DNA of 64,000 bases, from positions 62,001-126,000 of the forward strand of contig NZ_FOSC01000012.1 of NCBI RefSeq assembly GCF_900114155.1, given 5' to 3'. The stretch comes from Marinobacter persicus. GTDB taxonomy: Bacteria > Pseudomonadota > Gammaproteobacteria > Pseudomonadales > Oleiphilaceae. Of this stretch, positions 32,133 through 48,831 are shown in pieces. A program made the position numbers and the translations under genes. The notes under the pieces were generated by a model. That model was given only the letters and a program-made list of their open reading frames with translations. It had not been told where the DNA came from and searched no databases. The first letter of the stretch is position 1. The number at the start of each line of letters is the position of its first letter.

Positions 32133-33215
32133 ATGACGGCAATACACACGGGTATTTCTTCACTGACCATTCGCGCCGGTCGGCGCGCGCTGGAACGACT
32201 GCAACAAAAATCCCTGGGCCCGGAAGATGTACACGTGATTCCCGGCGCCGCGGGCGGCCCCAAAGGGCTTGGCATCAGTGGTCTGGACCAGGCGATTTTC
32301 GGTGAGTGGCTGCCCCGTGTTGAGCAGGAGCGGGCGTTGATCGGTGCCTCGGTGGGCAGTTGGCGCTTTGCCGCGGCGGCTTCTTCCGATAATCCGGTGG
32401 CACAGTTGCGCAAGCTGGCGGACATGTATACCAGTCAGCGTTTTGAGAAAGGGATGAAAGCGCAGGAGGTAACCCATAGCGCCATAGAGTTTCTCGATGA
32501 ACTGCTGGGCGGCCGGGAAGACTATATTCTGAACCACCCCTGGTATCGGCTGAATATCATGGTGATCCGCAGCCTGGGCCTGCTGGCCGAAGATACCCGC
32601 GGCCGGCTGGGTCTGGGGTTGCTGGGGGCGGTCAGCGCCAACATGCTGGGGCGCCGGCACCTGGGCCGGTTCATGGAGCGGGGCATTGTCCGTGACCCCC
32701 GGGGCAACACGCCGGTTTCCGGGCTGACCGATTTCACCAGTCACCAGATTGACCTGACCCGGGATAACCTCATGCCCTCACTGCTGGCTTCTGGTTCCAT
32801 CCCGATGATCCTTTCCGGCGTGGCGGACCTGCCGGGCGGGCCGGAAGGGGTGTACCGGGACGGCGGTCTGCTGGATTACCACCTGGATCTGCCCTGGCAG
32901 CAGCCGGGGATCGTGTTGTACCCGCATTTTACCGACAAGATTGTGCCCGGCTGGTTTGACAAGGCGCTGCCCTGGCGCCGGGGCGACAGCACCCGTGTCC
33001 AGGATGTGCTCTTGCTGGCACCGTCGCCGGAATATCTGGCCACCCTGCCGGATGGCAAGCTGCCGGACCGCAAGGACTTTGACCGTTACGCCGGTGACAA
33101 CGCCAGCCGTGAGAAAAGCTGGCGCCGGGCGATTGCCGAGAGTGAGCGGATGGGTGACGAGTTTCTCGAGCTGGTGGAAACCGGGCGCCTGCTCGAGCGG
33201 GTAGAGCCGCTTTGA
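32133..33215 (+). CDS. Patatin-like phospholipase
   Basis: About 360 residues from ATG 32133, six bases after CGAGG; earlier in-frame ATG at 32115 is possible. Patatin features: glycine-rich oxyanion loop GAAGGPKGLG (about 39-48), nucleophile elbow GASVGSWR (GxSxG, about 71-78) and the catalytic Asp in YRDGGLLDYHLD (near 250). Serine-Asp dyad lipid acyl hydrolase. No signal peptide, so likely cytoplasmic or membrane-facing. Substrate unknown. Ends five bp from the convergent znuB stop. Confidence 0.85.
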   Translation: MTAIHTGISSLTIRAGRRALERLQQKSLGPEDVHVIPGAAGGPKGLGISGLDQAIFGEWLPRVEQERALIGASVGSWRFAAAASSDNPVAQLRKLADMYTSQRFEKGMKAQEVTHSAIEFLDELLGGREDYILNHPWYRLNIMVIRSLGLLAEDTRGRLGLGLLGAVSANMLGRRHLGRFMERGIVRDPRGNTPVSGLTDFTSHQIDLTRDNLMPSLLASGSIPMILSGVADLPGGPEGVYRDGGLLDYHLDLPWQQPGIVLYPHFTDKIVPGWFDKALPWRRGDSTRVQDVLLLAPSPEYLATLPDGKLPDRKDFDRYAGDNASREKSWRRAIAESERMGDEFLELVETGRLLERVEPL

Positions 33216-33219
33216 TCGG

Positions 33220-34029
33220 TCAGGCCGGCTTGCGAGCCAGGCTGTAGACCAGCAGGAAGCTGACAAAGGCGGTCACCACGACTGACGGGCCAGCCGGGGT
33301 GTCCAGGTGCCAGGACAGGCTCAGGCCGCCGGCCACGGCCACAAAACCGAAGACAACGGCCAGGCCGACCATGTGTTCGGGGTTCTTCGCCAGGCGTCGG
33401 GCGGTTGCCGCCGGAATCACCAGCAGGGCAGTAATCAGCAGCACGCCGACAATTTTCATGGCCACCGCAATCACCAGCGAGAACATCAGCATCAGCGCCA
33501 GGCGCAGGCGCTCCACCGGTATGCCTTCCACCCGCGCCAGCTCTTCGTGAATGGTGCTCATCAGCAGACCGCGCCAGAGAATGGCCAGTAGCGTCAGCAC
33601 AAAGGCGGCGCCGCCATAGATCCACAGCAGGTCCTGCCGGTTCATGGCCAGCAGGTCGCCGAACAGCAGGCCGGTCAGGTCCACCCGCACATCCGGCATG
33701 AAGCTCAGGGCCACCAGGCCGATGGCCAGGGCGCTGTGGGCCAGAATGCCGAGCAGTGTGTCGGTGGCCAGCACCCGGGTGCGTGACAGCAGTACCAGCG
33801 CCAGGGCAATGACCACACAGGTAATGATGACCGCGAGGTTCAATGGCACGCTGATCAGAAAACTCAGGGCGATACCGAGTAGTGCGGAATGGGCCAGGGT
33901 GTCACCAAAATAGGCCAGCCGGCGCCAGACCACGAAGCAGCCGAGAGGGCCGGCCACCAGTGCCACACCCAGGCCGCCGATCAGGGCCCGCCAGAAGAAA
34001 TCCCCAAGCACGGCGTCAATGATGCTCAT
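33220..34029 (-). CDS. znuB: Zinc ABC transporter permease ZnuB
   Basis: About 269 residues from MSIIDAVLGDFFWRALIGGL at 34029; hydrophobic throughout with about seven to eight helices. ABC-3 family marks: LAYFGDTLAHSALLGIALSF and KIVGVLLITALLVIPAATAR. Inner-membrane channel part of the high-affinity zinc importer. Overlaps the end of znuC by 14 bp. No znuA gene (periplasmic zinc-binding protein) next to it. Confidence 0.93.
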   Translation of the reverse strand: MSIIDAVLGDFFWRALIGGLGVALVAGPLGCFVVWRRLAYFGDTLAHSALLGIALSFLISVPLNLAVIITCVVIALALVLLSRTRVLATDTLLGILAHSALAIGLVALSFMPDVRVDLTGLLFGDLLAMNRQDLLWIYGGAAFVLTLLAILWRGLLMSTIHEELARVEGIPVERLRLALMLMFSLVIAVAMKIVGVLLITALLVIPAATARRLAKNPEHMVGLAVVFGFVAVAGGLSLSWHLDTPAGPSVVVTAFVSFLLVYSLARKPA

Positions 34030-34789
34030 GGTTGCAGGCTCCCTGTGTGCCTTTCGTGTCGACCACATCGCCGTGCAGGTCGTGGCTGTGGTTGTGGCGA
34101 TGATGGTACACCGCCAGGGATTCGGCCACCTGGTGTCCGAAGGTTTCGATAAATGCCGGGTCGTGGGAGATGTCGGCCGGGTAGCCGCTGCAGCACACAT
34201 GCTGGTTCAGGCAGATGACCTTGTCGGTGGCGGCCATCACCAGATGCAGATCGTGGGAAATCATGATCACCGCGCAGTGCAGCTCGTCCCGTAATTCCCG
34301 GATCAGTTCATACAGCGCCGCCTGGCCGTTGATGTCGACACCCTGCGCCGGTTCGTCCAGTACCAGCAGGTCTGGCTTGCGGGCCAGGGCCCGGGCCAGC
34401 AGCAATCGCTGTTTTTCGCCGCCGGACAAATGATGCACCGAGGCATCCAGCAAGTGGTCCACCCCGGTTCGCTTGAGCGCCGCCCGGCAGTCGGTCAGTG
34501 ATTGCCCACTGAGCAGCATGAAGCGGCGTACGCTTAACGGCAGGGTGGCTTCCAGTGTCAGATGCTGGGGCACATAGCCGATGGTCAGCCCCGGCGCCAG
34601 TGAAACACGCCCTTGGCTGGCCTTCTGGATGCCCAGGATGGTTTTGATCAGGGTGGTCTTGCCGGCTCCGTTGGGGCCAATAATGGTGATGATGTCGCCC
34701 CGGCTCGCCTGCAGGGTGACCTGATCAACCACTGGTCGGTCGTCAAACTGTACCGTGACGCGCTGAAGCTGAACCAGTGCTTCTGACAT
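34016..34789 (-). CDS. znuC: Zinc ABC transporter ATP-binding protein ZnuC
   Basis: About 257 residues from MSEALVQLQRVTVQF at 34789, whose ATG overlaps the zur stop by one base (TGATG). Walker A GPNGAGKTTLIK, signature LSGGEKQRLLLARAL, Walker B LLVLDEPAQGVD, then SHDLHLVMAATD. The C-terminus is His-rich (HQVAESLAVYHHRHNHSHD, then CNHEHH), common in zinc importers. Powers zinc uptake with ZnuB. Confidence 0.95.
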   Translation of the reverse strand: MSEALVQLQRVTVQFDDRPVVDQVTLQASRGDIITIIGPNGAGKTTLIKTILGIQKASQGRVSLAPGLTIGYVPQHLTLEATLPLSVRRFMLLSGQSLTDCRAALKRTGVDHLLDASVHHLSGGEKQRLLLARALARKPDLLVLDEPAQGVDINGQAALYELIRELRDELHCAVIMISHDLHLVMAATDKVICLNQHVCCSGYPADISHDPAFIETFGHQVAESLAVYHHRHNHSHDLHGDVVDTKGTQGACNHEHH

Positions 34790-35286
34790 CAGTCGGTTCC
34801 TGTTTCTGCCCCGGCGCGGCAGCGCGGGCACAGACCGGTGATTTCCAGGGTGATCTCGTCCGGGCGGAAGTCTTCGGTCTTGGCGGCGGTGTCGATGGCC
34901 CGGGCCACTGGTTCGGATTCCAGCTCCAGCACGTTACCGCACTGCCGACAGATCAGGAACACTCCCTGATGCTTCTGGCCGGCGTGAGTGCAGCCGGTAA
35001 AGGCGTTGAGCGAGGAAATTCGATGGACGAGGCCATACTGCAGCAGAAAATCCAGGGCCCGGTAGACGGTCGGTGGCGCTGCGTTATGGCCCTCGGTGCC
35101 AAGCTGGGCGAGGATGTCGTAGGCGCCCAGTGGTTTGTGGGATTGCCAGATCAGCTCCAGTACGCGCTCCCGAATGGCGGTCAGCCGGGCGTTATGCTCC
35201 CGGCAGATGTGGCGTGCATCGGCCAGTGCCTGGCTGACACAGGCCTGGTGATTGTGCGGGCGATAGGGCAGAGCGCGTTCGGGCAT
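34789..35286 (-). CDS. zur: Zinc uptake regulator Zur (Fur family)
   Basis: 165 residues. Winged helix with recognition region APPTVYRALDFLLQYGLVHR; regulatory and structural zinc ligands seen in CRQCGNVLE and GLCPRCRAG plus several His (THAGQKHQG). Represses zinc uptake genes when zinc is sufficient. First gene of zur-znuC-znuB, preceded by a candidate Zur box, so probably autoregulated. Start ATG at 35286 has only a weak ribosome site. Confidence 0.92.
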   Translation of the reverse strand: MPERALPYRPHNHQACVSQALADARHICREHNARLTAIRERVLELIWQSHKPLGAYDILAQLGTEGHNAAPPTVYRALDFLLQYGLVHRISSLNAFTGCTHAGQKHQGVFLICRQCGNVLELESEPVARAIDTAAKTEDFRPDEITLEITGLCPRCRAGAETGTD

Positions 35287-35305
35287 GGGCTGGTTCCGGC
35301 AACGT

Positions 35306-35325
35306 TTGCAACATTATAACAATTG
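35306..35325 (-). promoter_or_regulatory. Candidate Zur box upstream of zur-znuCB
   Basis: Minus strand TTGTTATAATGTTGCAAA: the GTTATAAT half matches the known gamma-proteobacterial Zur operator core (GTTATANTATAAC), the other half is degenerate. It is 20-40 bp upstream of the zur start. Confidence 0.5.
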
Positions 35326-35353
35326 TCGCAAAGGCTACCAGAGCCGGGCCGGT

Positions 35354-35815
35354 TTACACCATCACTTTGCTGGCCAGGGACTCCAGATATTCCAGGTTGG
35401 GAATCCACGCGGTTTCGCCATCCACTTCCACCTGCATCAGGTCGGCCGGACCGGGCTCGGCCTCAAGCTGTTTGACCTGGGATTCATCGAGGCGGGTCTG
35501 GCTGGGAATACCCTGGGTCGCCATGGCCATGAACGGCGACCTGGCGTGGCCCGGGCCAATGGTATTGAGCACGATGATGCGACCACGGTTTTCACCCGGT
35601 ACCACCAGCTCGCCATCGTTGGCGGCATCGTAGGAAATGACGGGCAGCTGTAACCCGCGCCACTCAACGAAACCGATCAGCCAGTCGGGGGTATTGGCAC
35701 CGGTTTGGGTGCCGTCGAAATCGATCACCTCGGCAATGGATACGTTGGGCAGCAGCAGTTGCCGGTTGTTCACCGGGATCATCACGCACTGCAGGGATTG
35801 GCTGTTGTCATTCAT
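35354..35815 (-). CDS. chpC: CheW-like protein ChpC
   Basis: 153 residues, one CheW-like domain (CVMIPVNNRQLLLPNVSIAE, WLIGFVEWRGLQLPVISYD, RIIVLNTIGPG). Position right after chpB in a pil-chp operon matches ChpC of Pseudomonas, an accessory adaptor that may link further chemoreceptors to the ChpA kinase. Start ATG follows TGAGG. Last gene of the operon; the gap to zur holds the zur promoter. Confidence 0.88.
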   Translation of the reverse strand: MNDNSQSLQCVMIPVNNRQLLLPNVSIAEVIDFDGTQTGANTPDWLIGFVEWRGLQLPVISYDAANDGELVVPGENRGRIIVLNTIGPGHARSPFMAMATQGIPSQTRLDESQVKQLEAEPGPADLMQVEVDGETAWIPNLEYLESLASKVMV

Positions 35816-35826
35816 CGTTGTTTACC

Positions 35827-36869
35827 TCAGGCAGAATCCCGTTGGTGCCTGTTCTTCAGCAGACACTGGTTTTCAATGGTGCGCACCAGTTCGGCGGCCA
35901 GTTGGGCCGGCGTGCCGGAAAAACCGGTGCAGCCGGTGGCGAGAACGGAATCCGGCATGGAGCTGTTGCCACAACTGGCGCTGTTCTGCACCCAGATGCG
36001 GCTGCCGTTTTCGTGCAGGCGCGGGGCGGCAATGGCGCCGTCGTTACCCATGCCGGAAAAAATGATGGCATGGCAGCGTTTGCTGAAGTGCTCGGCCACG
36101 TTCAGCAGTGCCTGGTCGATGGATGGGCCGTAGGGGCCGGGCCAGGGCTTGCCGGTGCAGGTGAGGGTGCCGTTGCTGGTGAATGTCCACTCCTGTTCGA
36201 CTGGCATTAACACCACATCGCCGTGGCAGATGCGCATGCCTTCCGCCGCCGGTTTGAGCTGGTAATGGGCATGGCGGCCCAGGATGCGAGTGAGCACATT
36301 GGTGAAGTTGTTATCAATGTGCTGGGCATAGACAAACCCCACGGGTAAGCCCGGAGGCAGGTGATCCAGAAAGGTTTTGACCGCCGCCGGGCCACCCAGC
36401 GAGGCGCCCAGCACCCAGATTTCCCGGGCCGGTGTGTCGGTGTCCGCCGGGGTGATCCAGTTCGACAGCGCCGGTGCGTTCCGGGTGTCGGAAGCGGCCC
36501 GGGCCAGGTCTTCCATGTCGTTGGCGGTGTCGAGCTGTTCAATGCGGCCAAGCTGCTGTTCGAGCTTGTTGAGCAGCCGCCGTTCCCAGCGAAAGCAGTC
36601 AATGGTGCCGGCGGCCGGTGCCGGGTCGACGCCGAACAGCACGGGCGCGTCGGTATGTTCAAGCAGGTAATCAAACAGGGCCGGATGGTCGGCCTCGTCT
36701 TTCAGGGTGACCAGCCACAAAGCCACCTCCGGAAAGGCCGGGTAACCGATCAGCCGTTCGGGATCACCGGAAAACAGGACATCCAGTCCAAATTTTCCGG
36801 TCGCTTCCTGCAGCCGGTGGCGTTGCAGCACCACATCGGCAACGATCCCTATGGTTGGCCGTTCGGCCA

Positions 36870-36870
<1 letters not shown>
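35827..36870 (-). CDS. chpB: CheB-type methylesterase ChpB
   Basis: 347 residues from ATG 36870, which overlaps the chpA stop by one base (TGATG). C-terminal CheB methylesterase domain with the catalytic Ser (WVLGASLGGPAAV, about 182), His (YAQHIDNN, about 209) and Asp (FSGMGNDGAIAAP, about 300). The N-terminal 120 residues resemble a receiver domain in size but show no phosphoacceptor Asp cluster. Removes methyl groups from PilJ, opposing PilK. Confidence 0.9.
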
Positions 36871-44066
<7,196 letters not shown>

Positions 44067-44077
44067 AACCACTCCGG

Positions 44078-44977
44078 TTATTCTTCGTCGGGCCGGCGTT
44101 TTGTCCACGCCAGCACATGTTCCGAGGGGACTCGTTGCAGGCCCGGGGGTTGCCAGTCGGTCAACTCACCCTGGCCCAGCACCAGGAGCCCGCCCGGTGC
44201 CAGATAACCTGCCAGCTTTTTCACGATTTCACGCCGGCGCCAACGGCGGAAATAGATCAGCAGGTTCTGACAGAAGATGATGTTCATGCCCTGCATCGGA
44301 ACCTTGTCCAGATTCAGCACATTGAGCCTGGCGAAACACACCCGCTCGCGCAGACTGTCGATGACGTTGACGGTGTTCCCTTCCACCGGCCGGAAGTACC
44401 GGGCCTGCAGGTCTTCCTCCATGCCTTGCAGGCTGCGGGCGCTGAATTGCCCCCGGCTGGCCTTGGCAAGGGCCGGCTGGCTGATGTCCGAGCCGGTAAC
44501 GCCAAATAAGGGCTGCAGGCCCAGCTGGGTCATACACTCGTTGAGCGTGATGGCCAGCGTGTAAGGCTCCTCGCCGGTGGAACAGCCGACACTCCAGGCT
44601 TCCAGGGCGCCTTTTCGAAACTGGTCGCGGGGACGGGTCAGCACATAATCCGCCACCAGCCGGAAGGCATCGGGATCCCGGAAAAACCGGGTTTCCTGCA
44701 CCGTCAGGCGGTCTACCAGGATGGTCCACTCCCGGATGGCGGCCGGGCCGGAGACGATGTGCTCGTAATAGTCCTGGTAGCTGTCGAAGCCGATTTCCCG
44801 CATCCGGATGCCCAGATTGGTTTCCAGAAACGAGCGGCGCTCCTCGCTGACGGTAATGCCGGTGCGCTGTTCCAGCAGGTTCTGCCATTGCCGGAACTGC
44901 GCCGCATCCATTTCCGGAAGGCGGCGCATGGCCCAGGGGCCTTCGGCGGCTGACAGTTGTTCATGCATTGGCGCCAT
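44078..44977 (-). CDS. pilK: CheR-type methyltransferase PilK
   Basis: 299 residues. N-terminal helical CheR domain (FRQWQNLLEQRTGITVSEER), then SAM-dependent methyltransferase domain: WSVGCSTGEEPYTLAI (SAM site, about 165-180), ARSLQGMEEDLQARYF, and MNIIFCQNLLIYF (about 240-252). Methylates glutamates of the receptor PilJ. Ends 11 bp before chpA. The start at 44977 has a second ATG two codons downstream. Confidence 0.92.
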   Translation of the reverse strand: MAPMHEQLSAAEGPWAMRRLPEMDAAQFRQWQNLLEQRTGITVSEERRSFLETNLGIRMREIGFDSYQDYYEHIVSGPAAIREWTILVDRLTVQETRFFRDPDAFRLVADYVLTRPRDQFRKGALEAWSVGCSTGEEPYTLAITLNECMTQLGLQPLFGVTGSDISQPALAKASRGQFSARSLQGMEEDLQARYFRPVEGNTVNVIDSLRERVCFARLNVLNLDKVPMQGMNIIFCQNLLIYFRRWRRREIVKKLAGYLAPGGLLVLGQGELTDWQPPGLQRVPSEHVLAWTKRRPDEE

Positions 44978-45003
44978 AGACCGTCATTCGCCCCGGGCGG
45001 TGA

Positions 45004-47079
45004 TCAGTTGATCACCGGAACGTCGTTACTTTGCTCCTGTTCCTGGTCCGGGAGCTCTTCCTCCGGCAGTTTGAAGCCTGCTACCGAGGAGCGCAGCTCG
45101 GACGCCATCTCGGCCAGGTTACCGATAGACTTCGCGGTGGCGTTGGTGCCCGACGAGGTCTGGGAGGTGATTTCCTGGATAACGTTCATGGTGTTGGAAA
45201 TATGCGCGGCCGAGGACGACTGCTGGCGTGCCGCGTTGGAGATGTTCTGGATCAGCTCCGCCAGATTGGTGGATACGTTCTCGATCTCTTCCAGGGCGAT
45301 ACCGGCGTCCTGTGCCAGGCGGGCACCGCGGACCACCTCGGCGGTGGTGTGCTCCATGGAGATAACCGCTTCGTTGGTATCCGACTGGATGGTTTTTACC
45401 AGCGCTTCGATCTGCTTGGTGGCAGCGGAGGAACGTTCCGCCAGGCGCTGAACTTCGTCGGCAACCACCGCGAAGCCCCGGCCGGCATCACCGGCCATGG
45501 AGGCCTGGATGGCGGCGTTAAGGGACAGAATGTTGGTCTGGTCGGCGATGTCGTTGATCAACGATACGATGTCGCCGATTTCCTGGGAGGATTCGCCCAG
45601 ACGCTTGATCCGCTTGGAGGTTTCCTGGATCTGTTCGCGGATGTTGTCCATGCCCCGGATGGTGTTCTGTACCACCTCGGCGCCTTTCTTGGCGATGGCA
45701 ACCGAGCGTTCCGCTACCGCAGAGGATTCGGAGGCGTTGGACGATACCTGGTCGATGGACACCGCCATCTCATTCACGGCGGCAGAGGCGCCGGCGATTT
45801 CCTGGGCCTGGTGCTCGGAGGCATCGGCCAGGTGCATGGCGGTGGACTGGGTTTCCTGGGCGGCGCCGGATACCCGCACGGCGGTGGCACGGATGGACTG
45901 TACCAGGCTGCGCATCTGGTCGATCGCGAAGTTGATGGAGTCGGCGATGGCGCCGGTGAAGTCCTCGGTTACCGTGGCCTCGGCGGTCAGGTCACCGTCG
46001 GCCAGATCGGCCAGTTCGTCCAGCAGTCGCAGGATTGCGTTCTGGTTCTGCTCATTCTGGGTCTGGGTCGCGGCCAGGCGGGCCTGGGCTTCGCGGTAGA
46101 GGGTCAGGCCGATGAATACCACGATGGCCACCATGATCGCCAGAATGGCGAAGGCCAGGGTCGGGCTCAGGAACCGGGTTTCGGACTGGACGGTGAACTG
46201 GTTGGCCAGGTCAGACAGTTGGGTCAGCAGTACTTCGGAGTTTTCGAAGATTTCACCGGCGGCGTTACGCACCCTGAAGAGGTCGGGAGAAGCTTCAAGG
46301 ATGGCGTTAACGTTCTGGGAAACGAAGCGGAACAGCTCGTCCACCGATTCCAGTGCGGCAATGGCGTCCGGGTCGGTCACCTGGGGAATGCCCATGGCCT
46401 CGTTGCCGTTGAGCTGGCCGTCGAGAACCCGGCCAAACAGGCTGGCGTCACGGCCAAAACGGTCGGCGGCGATAACCGCGTCTTCATCACCGGACAGTAC
46501 GGCGTTGACTGAACGCAGGATCCGCTCGGCCAGCAGTGACTGGCGCTGGGCCAGGGCGATCTGCTCGGACGGCGCCTGGTTGTCCAGCAGGATCTGCACA
46601 ATGTCTTCGTACTCGACCTGCAGTTGCGGGATGGTTTCGTTCAGGGTGCGGGCAACGCCGTGCAGGTCCAGTACCCCGGCACGGGTTTCGAGAATGTCAT
46701 CGGCGTTCTGCCGCACGTCTTCCCAGCTGTCCTGCAGGCCACTTTCCCGGGCCAGTTCGCTGGGCGGCAGGCCGGTGTCGGGGTTACCTTCACTGACATC
46801 GGACCAGAGTTTCTGGAACTCATCCCGGGAACGGCGCAACTGATCGAAAGCCGATTCGGTACCGCCGGAGGCTTCCGTTGCGTTTTTCGCAATCTCCTGA
46901 GACAGCACTCGCATTTCCGCGGTGCTGGCGATGTATTCCTGATCGTGCTGGCTGTTCTGGTTGATCATGAACAGTACCACAACGAGCAGGACGGTCAGTG
47001 CAATCAGCGCAGCGATCAGGCCGGCAACCAGCTTGTTGCCTCCCTGTCCCTTACTGAGTCTTCCGGCTCTGCTTTTCAT
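45004..47079 (-). CDS. pilJ: Twitching-motility chemoreceptor PilJ
   Basis: 691 residues. Membrane helix about 20-42, a large periplasmic part (about 43-300) with two helical PilJ-type modules, a second helix about 305-330, HAMP region, and the signalling domain with the hairpin tip INDIADQTNILSLNAAIQAS and [19 protein letters not shown]. Senses surface contact or pilus state in Pseudomonas and signals through PilI/ChpC to ChpA. Start ATG follows GGGAG. Confidence 0.95.
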   Translation of the reverse strand: MKSRAGRLSKGQGGNKLVAGLIAALIALTVLLVVVLFMINQNSQHDQEYIASTAEMRVLSQEIAKNATEASGGTESAFDQLRRSRDEFQKLWSDVSEGNPDTGLPPSELARESGLQDSWEDVRQNADDILETRAGVLDLHGVARTLNETIPQLQVEYEDIVQILLDNQAPSEQIALAQRQSLLAERILRSVNAVLSGDEDAVIAADRFGRDASLFGRVLDGQLNGNEAMGIPQVTDPDAIAALESVDELFRFVSQNVNAILEASPDLFRVRNAAGEIFENSEVLLTQLSDLANQFTVQSETRFLSPTLAFAILAIMVAIVVFIGLTLYREAQARLAATQTQNEQNQNAILRLLDELADLADGDLTAEATVTEDFTGAIADSINFAIDQMRSLVQSIRATAVRVSGAAQETQSTAMHLADASEHQAQEIAGASAAVNEMAVSIDQVSSNASESSAVAERSVAIAKKGAEVVQNTIRGMDNIREQIQETSKRIKRLGESSQEIGDIVSLINDIADQTNILSLNAAIQASMAGDAGRGFAVVADEVQRLAERSSAATKQIEALVKTIQSDTNEAVISMEHTTAEVVRGARLAQDAGIALEEIENVSTNLAELIQNISNAARQQSSSAAHISNTMNVIQEITSQTSSGTNATAKSIGNLAEMASELRSSVAGFKLPEEELPDQEQEQSNDVPVIN

Positions 47080-47168
47080 TTTCTGGCTCCCGGCCTTTTT
47101 CTTAAAATGACAAGTTGTTTTAGTGGGTCTCGGGTGTCACGGTGAGGCTTGCGCCAGCTTTATCACCC

Positions 47169-47735
47169 TTACCACTGTGCAACATCGAGAAAGCGCTTAT
47201 CGGCCACCAGGTCAATGGCTGAGAACACTTTCCAGATTTCCTCATCGCGCTCGTAGCTTCCGTTTACGAATGGCCGAACGCTGTCGGGCGCCCATCCCGG
47301 GTCTGCCCTGTAACTCTCAGCAGCGAAGTACTGCATGCCCAGTACCGTATCCACCACCAGGCCGCTGAACACGTCGCCCTGTTCCACGATCAGTACCCGT
47401 CGTTTCCGCAGATTGCGCGAGGAACGCGCAAGCCCGAAAAAATTGGCCAGATCAACCAGTGGCAGCAGACGGCCGCGGACATTGGCGGCGCCCATCATGA
47501 ACGGCTGCACCCCGGGAATGTGGGTAAATCGGGGGACATGCAGGATTTCGGTTACCTCACCCATGGGCGCGACGTAACGCTCGCCGGCCAGGATGAAACC
47601 GATGCCGTTCCAGAGTTCAACGGCCTCCTGTTGTTCAGGCAGGCCGGCAGCCATCGCCCGATTACGTTCGGCAATGTCTGTCAGCAGGGAGAACGGGGTG
47701 GTCTGGCCGGCCATGGCAGCTCCACTGGTGGACAT
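47169..47735 (-). CDS. pilI: CheW-type adaptor PilI
   Basis: 188 residues with one CheW domain (YVAPMGEVTEIL, MGAANVRGRLLPLVDLANFF, VDTVLGMQYF). Couples PilJ to ChpA. ATG at 47735 overlaps the pilH stop by one base; a second in-frame ATG at 47714 is possible. Confidence 0.93.
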   Translation of the reverse strand: MSTSGAAMAGQTTPFSLLTDIAERNRAMAAGLPEQQEAVELWNGIGFILAGERYVAPMGEVTEILHVPRFTHIPGVQPFMMGAANVRGRLLPLVDLANFFGLARSSRNLRKRRVLIVEQGDVFSGLVVDTVLGMQYFAAESYRADPGWAPDSVRPFVNGSYERDEEIWKVFSAIDLVADKRFLDVAQW

Positions 47736-48097
47736 CAGTCAAGCAGGGTGCTGATGGTCTTGATCAGGTCGTTTTCGTCAACGGGTTTGACCAGATAGCC
47801 CTTGGCGCCCTGGCGGGTGCCCCAGACCCGATCGGTTTCCTGATCCTTGGTGGTGACGATAATCACCGGGATGGAGGCGGTTTCCGGCGCCCGGGTCAAC
47901 TGGCGGGTGGCCTGGAAACCGTTCAGGCCAGGCATGACCACGTCCATCAGGACCAGGTCCGGCGTTTCGGCGCGGGCTTTGGCAACACCATCGGCGCCGT
48001 TGTCGGCGGTCAACACCTCGTGCTGGTGCTTTTCCAGGATGGTGGAGATTTTTTTCACTTCGGTCGGAGAGTCGTCAACAATCAGAATGCGGGCCAT
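47735..48097 (-). CDS. pilH: Response regulator PilH
   Basis: 120-residue lone receiver domain: ILIVDDSP (acidic pocket), phosphoacceptor Asp in LVLMDVVMPGLNGFQ (about 52), Thr in IIVTTKDQ, Lys in YLVKPVDE. In Pseudomonas PilH acts mainly on pilus retraction or as a phosphate sink. Between pilG and pilI as expected. Confidence 0.95.
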   Translation of the reverse strand: MARILIVDDSPTEVKKISTILEKHQHEVLTADNGADGVAKARAETPDLVLMDVVMPGLNGFQATRQLTRAPETASIPVIIVTTKDQETDRVWGTRQGAKGYLVKPVDENDLIKTISTLLD

Positions 48098-48130
48098 GTT
48101 TTCCTCGATGGTTCCTTGGTGTCAGCAGGT

Positions 48131-48523
48131 TTACTGTTCAGCCTGGGGCATATACTGGCGGATGGTATTGAGCAACTCATCCTTGCTGAACGGCTTGGTC
48201 AGATACTGATCAGAGCCTACGATGCGGCCTTTGGCCTTGTCGAACAGGCCGTCTTTGCTTGAAAGCATGATGACCGGCGTGTTCTTGAAAGAGGAGTTAT
48301 TCTTGATCAGCGCGCAGGTCTGGTAGCCGTCCAGGCGTGGCATCATGATGTCCACGAAAATGATGTCCGGCTGGGTGTCGGCAATCTTGGCCAGAGCGTC
48401 AAAGCCATCCGTGGCGGTGATGACCTCACAGCCTACTTTTTTCAGAAGGGTTTCTGCGGTGCGACGAATGGTTTTGCTGTCGTCGATCACCATGATCTTC
48501 AGGTTTTCGAAGTTGTCATCCAT
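48131..48523 (-). CDS. pilG: Response regulator PilG
   Basis: About 130 residues from MDDNFENLKIMVIDDSKTIR at 48523; the longer frame from 48580 has no ribosome site. Receiver domain with phosphoacceptor in IIFVDIMMPRLDGYQ, MLSSKDG and YLTKPFSK. First gene of the eight-gene pilGHIJK-chpABC unit; drives pilus extension and cAMP signalling in Pseudomonas. Confidence 0.93.
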   Translation of the reverse strand: MDDNFENLKIMVIDDSKTIRRTAETLLKKVGCEVITATDGFDALAKIADTQPDIIFVDIMMPRLDGYQTCALIKNNSSFKNTPVIMLSSKDGLFDKAKGRIVGSDQYLTKPFSKDELLNTIRQYMPQAEQ

Positions 48524-48831
48524 TGTCCAACTGCCTTGCGCTCCAGCGACTGTCGTTAGTTGCATACCGGGTTTTAACACAAACCTTCTGGTTGTTCTAT
48601 AAACCCTGCCCAGTTAATAAATATCAATAGTCGTATACGAATAATCCGTTTCCCGGCAAATTGTACCTGTGTTTTGTGTCACGAAAATTGATCTGGTCAC
48701 TTCTGCGAATGCATTCCCGCTTCGGGTACAATACTATCCGGAAAGCAAGCATAGCAGTTATTACCGGGCTCGCTCTGCGCACCGGTTCGTGTTTTTATTT
48801 CAGCGATGCAACTCATTAATCAGGAGACGCC
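48524..48831. promoter_or_regulatory. Divergent promoter region pilG / gshB
   Basis: 308 bp without a gene. AT-richer than its surroundings. A -10-like TACAAT lies at 48727-48732 on the plus strand, about 100 bp before gshB, with no clear -35. No palindromic element, terminator or small ORF with a ribosome site was seen. Confidence 0.5.
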
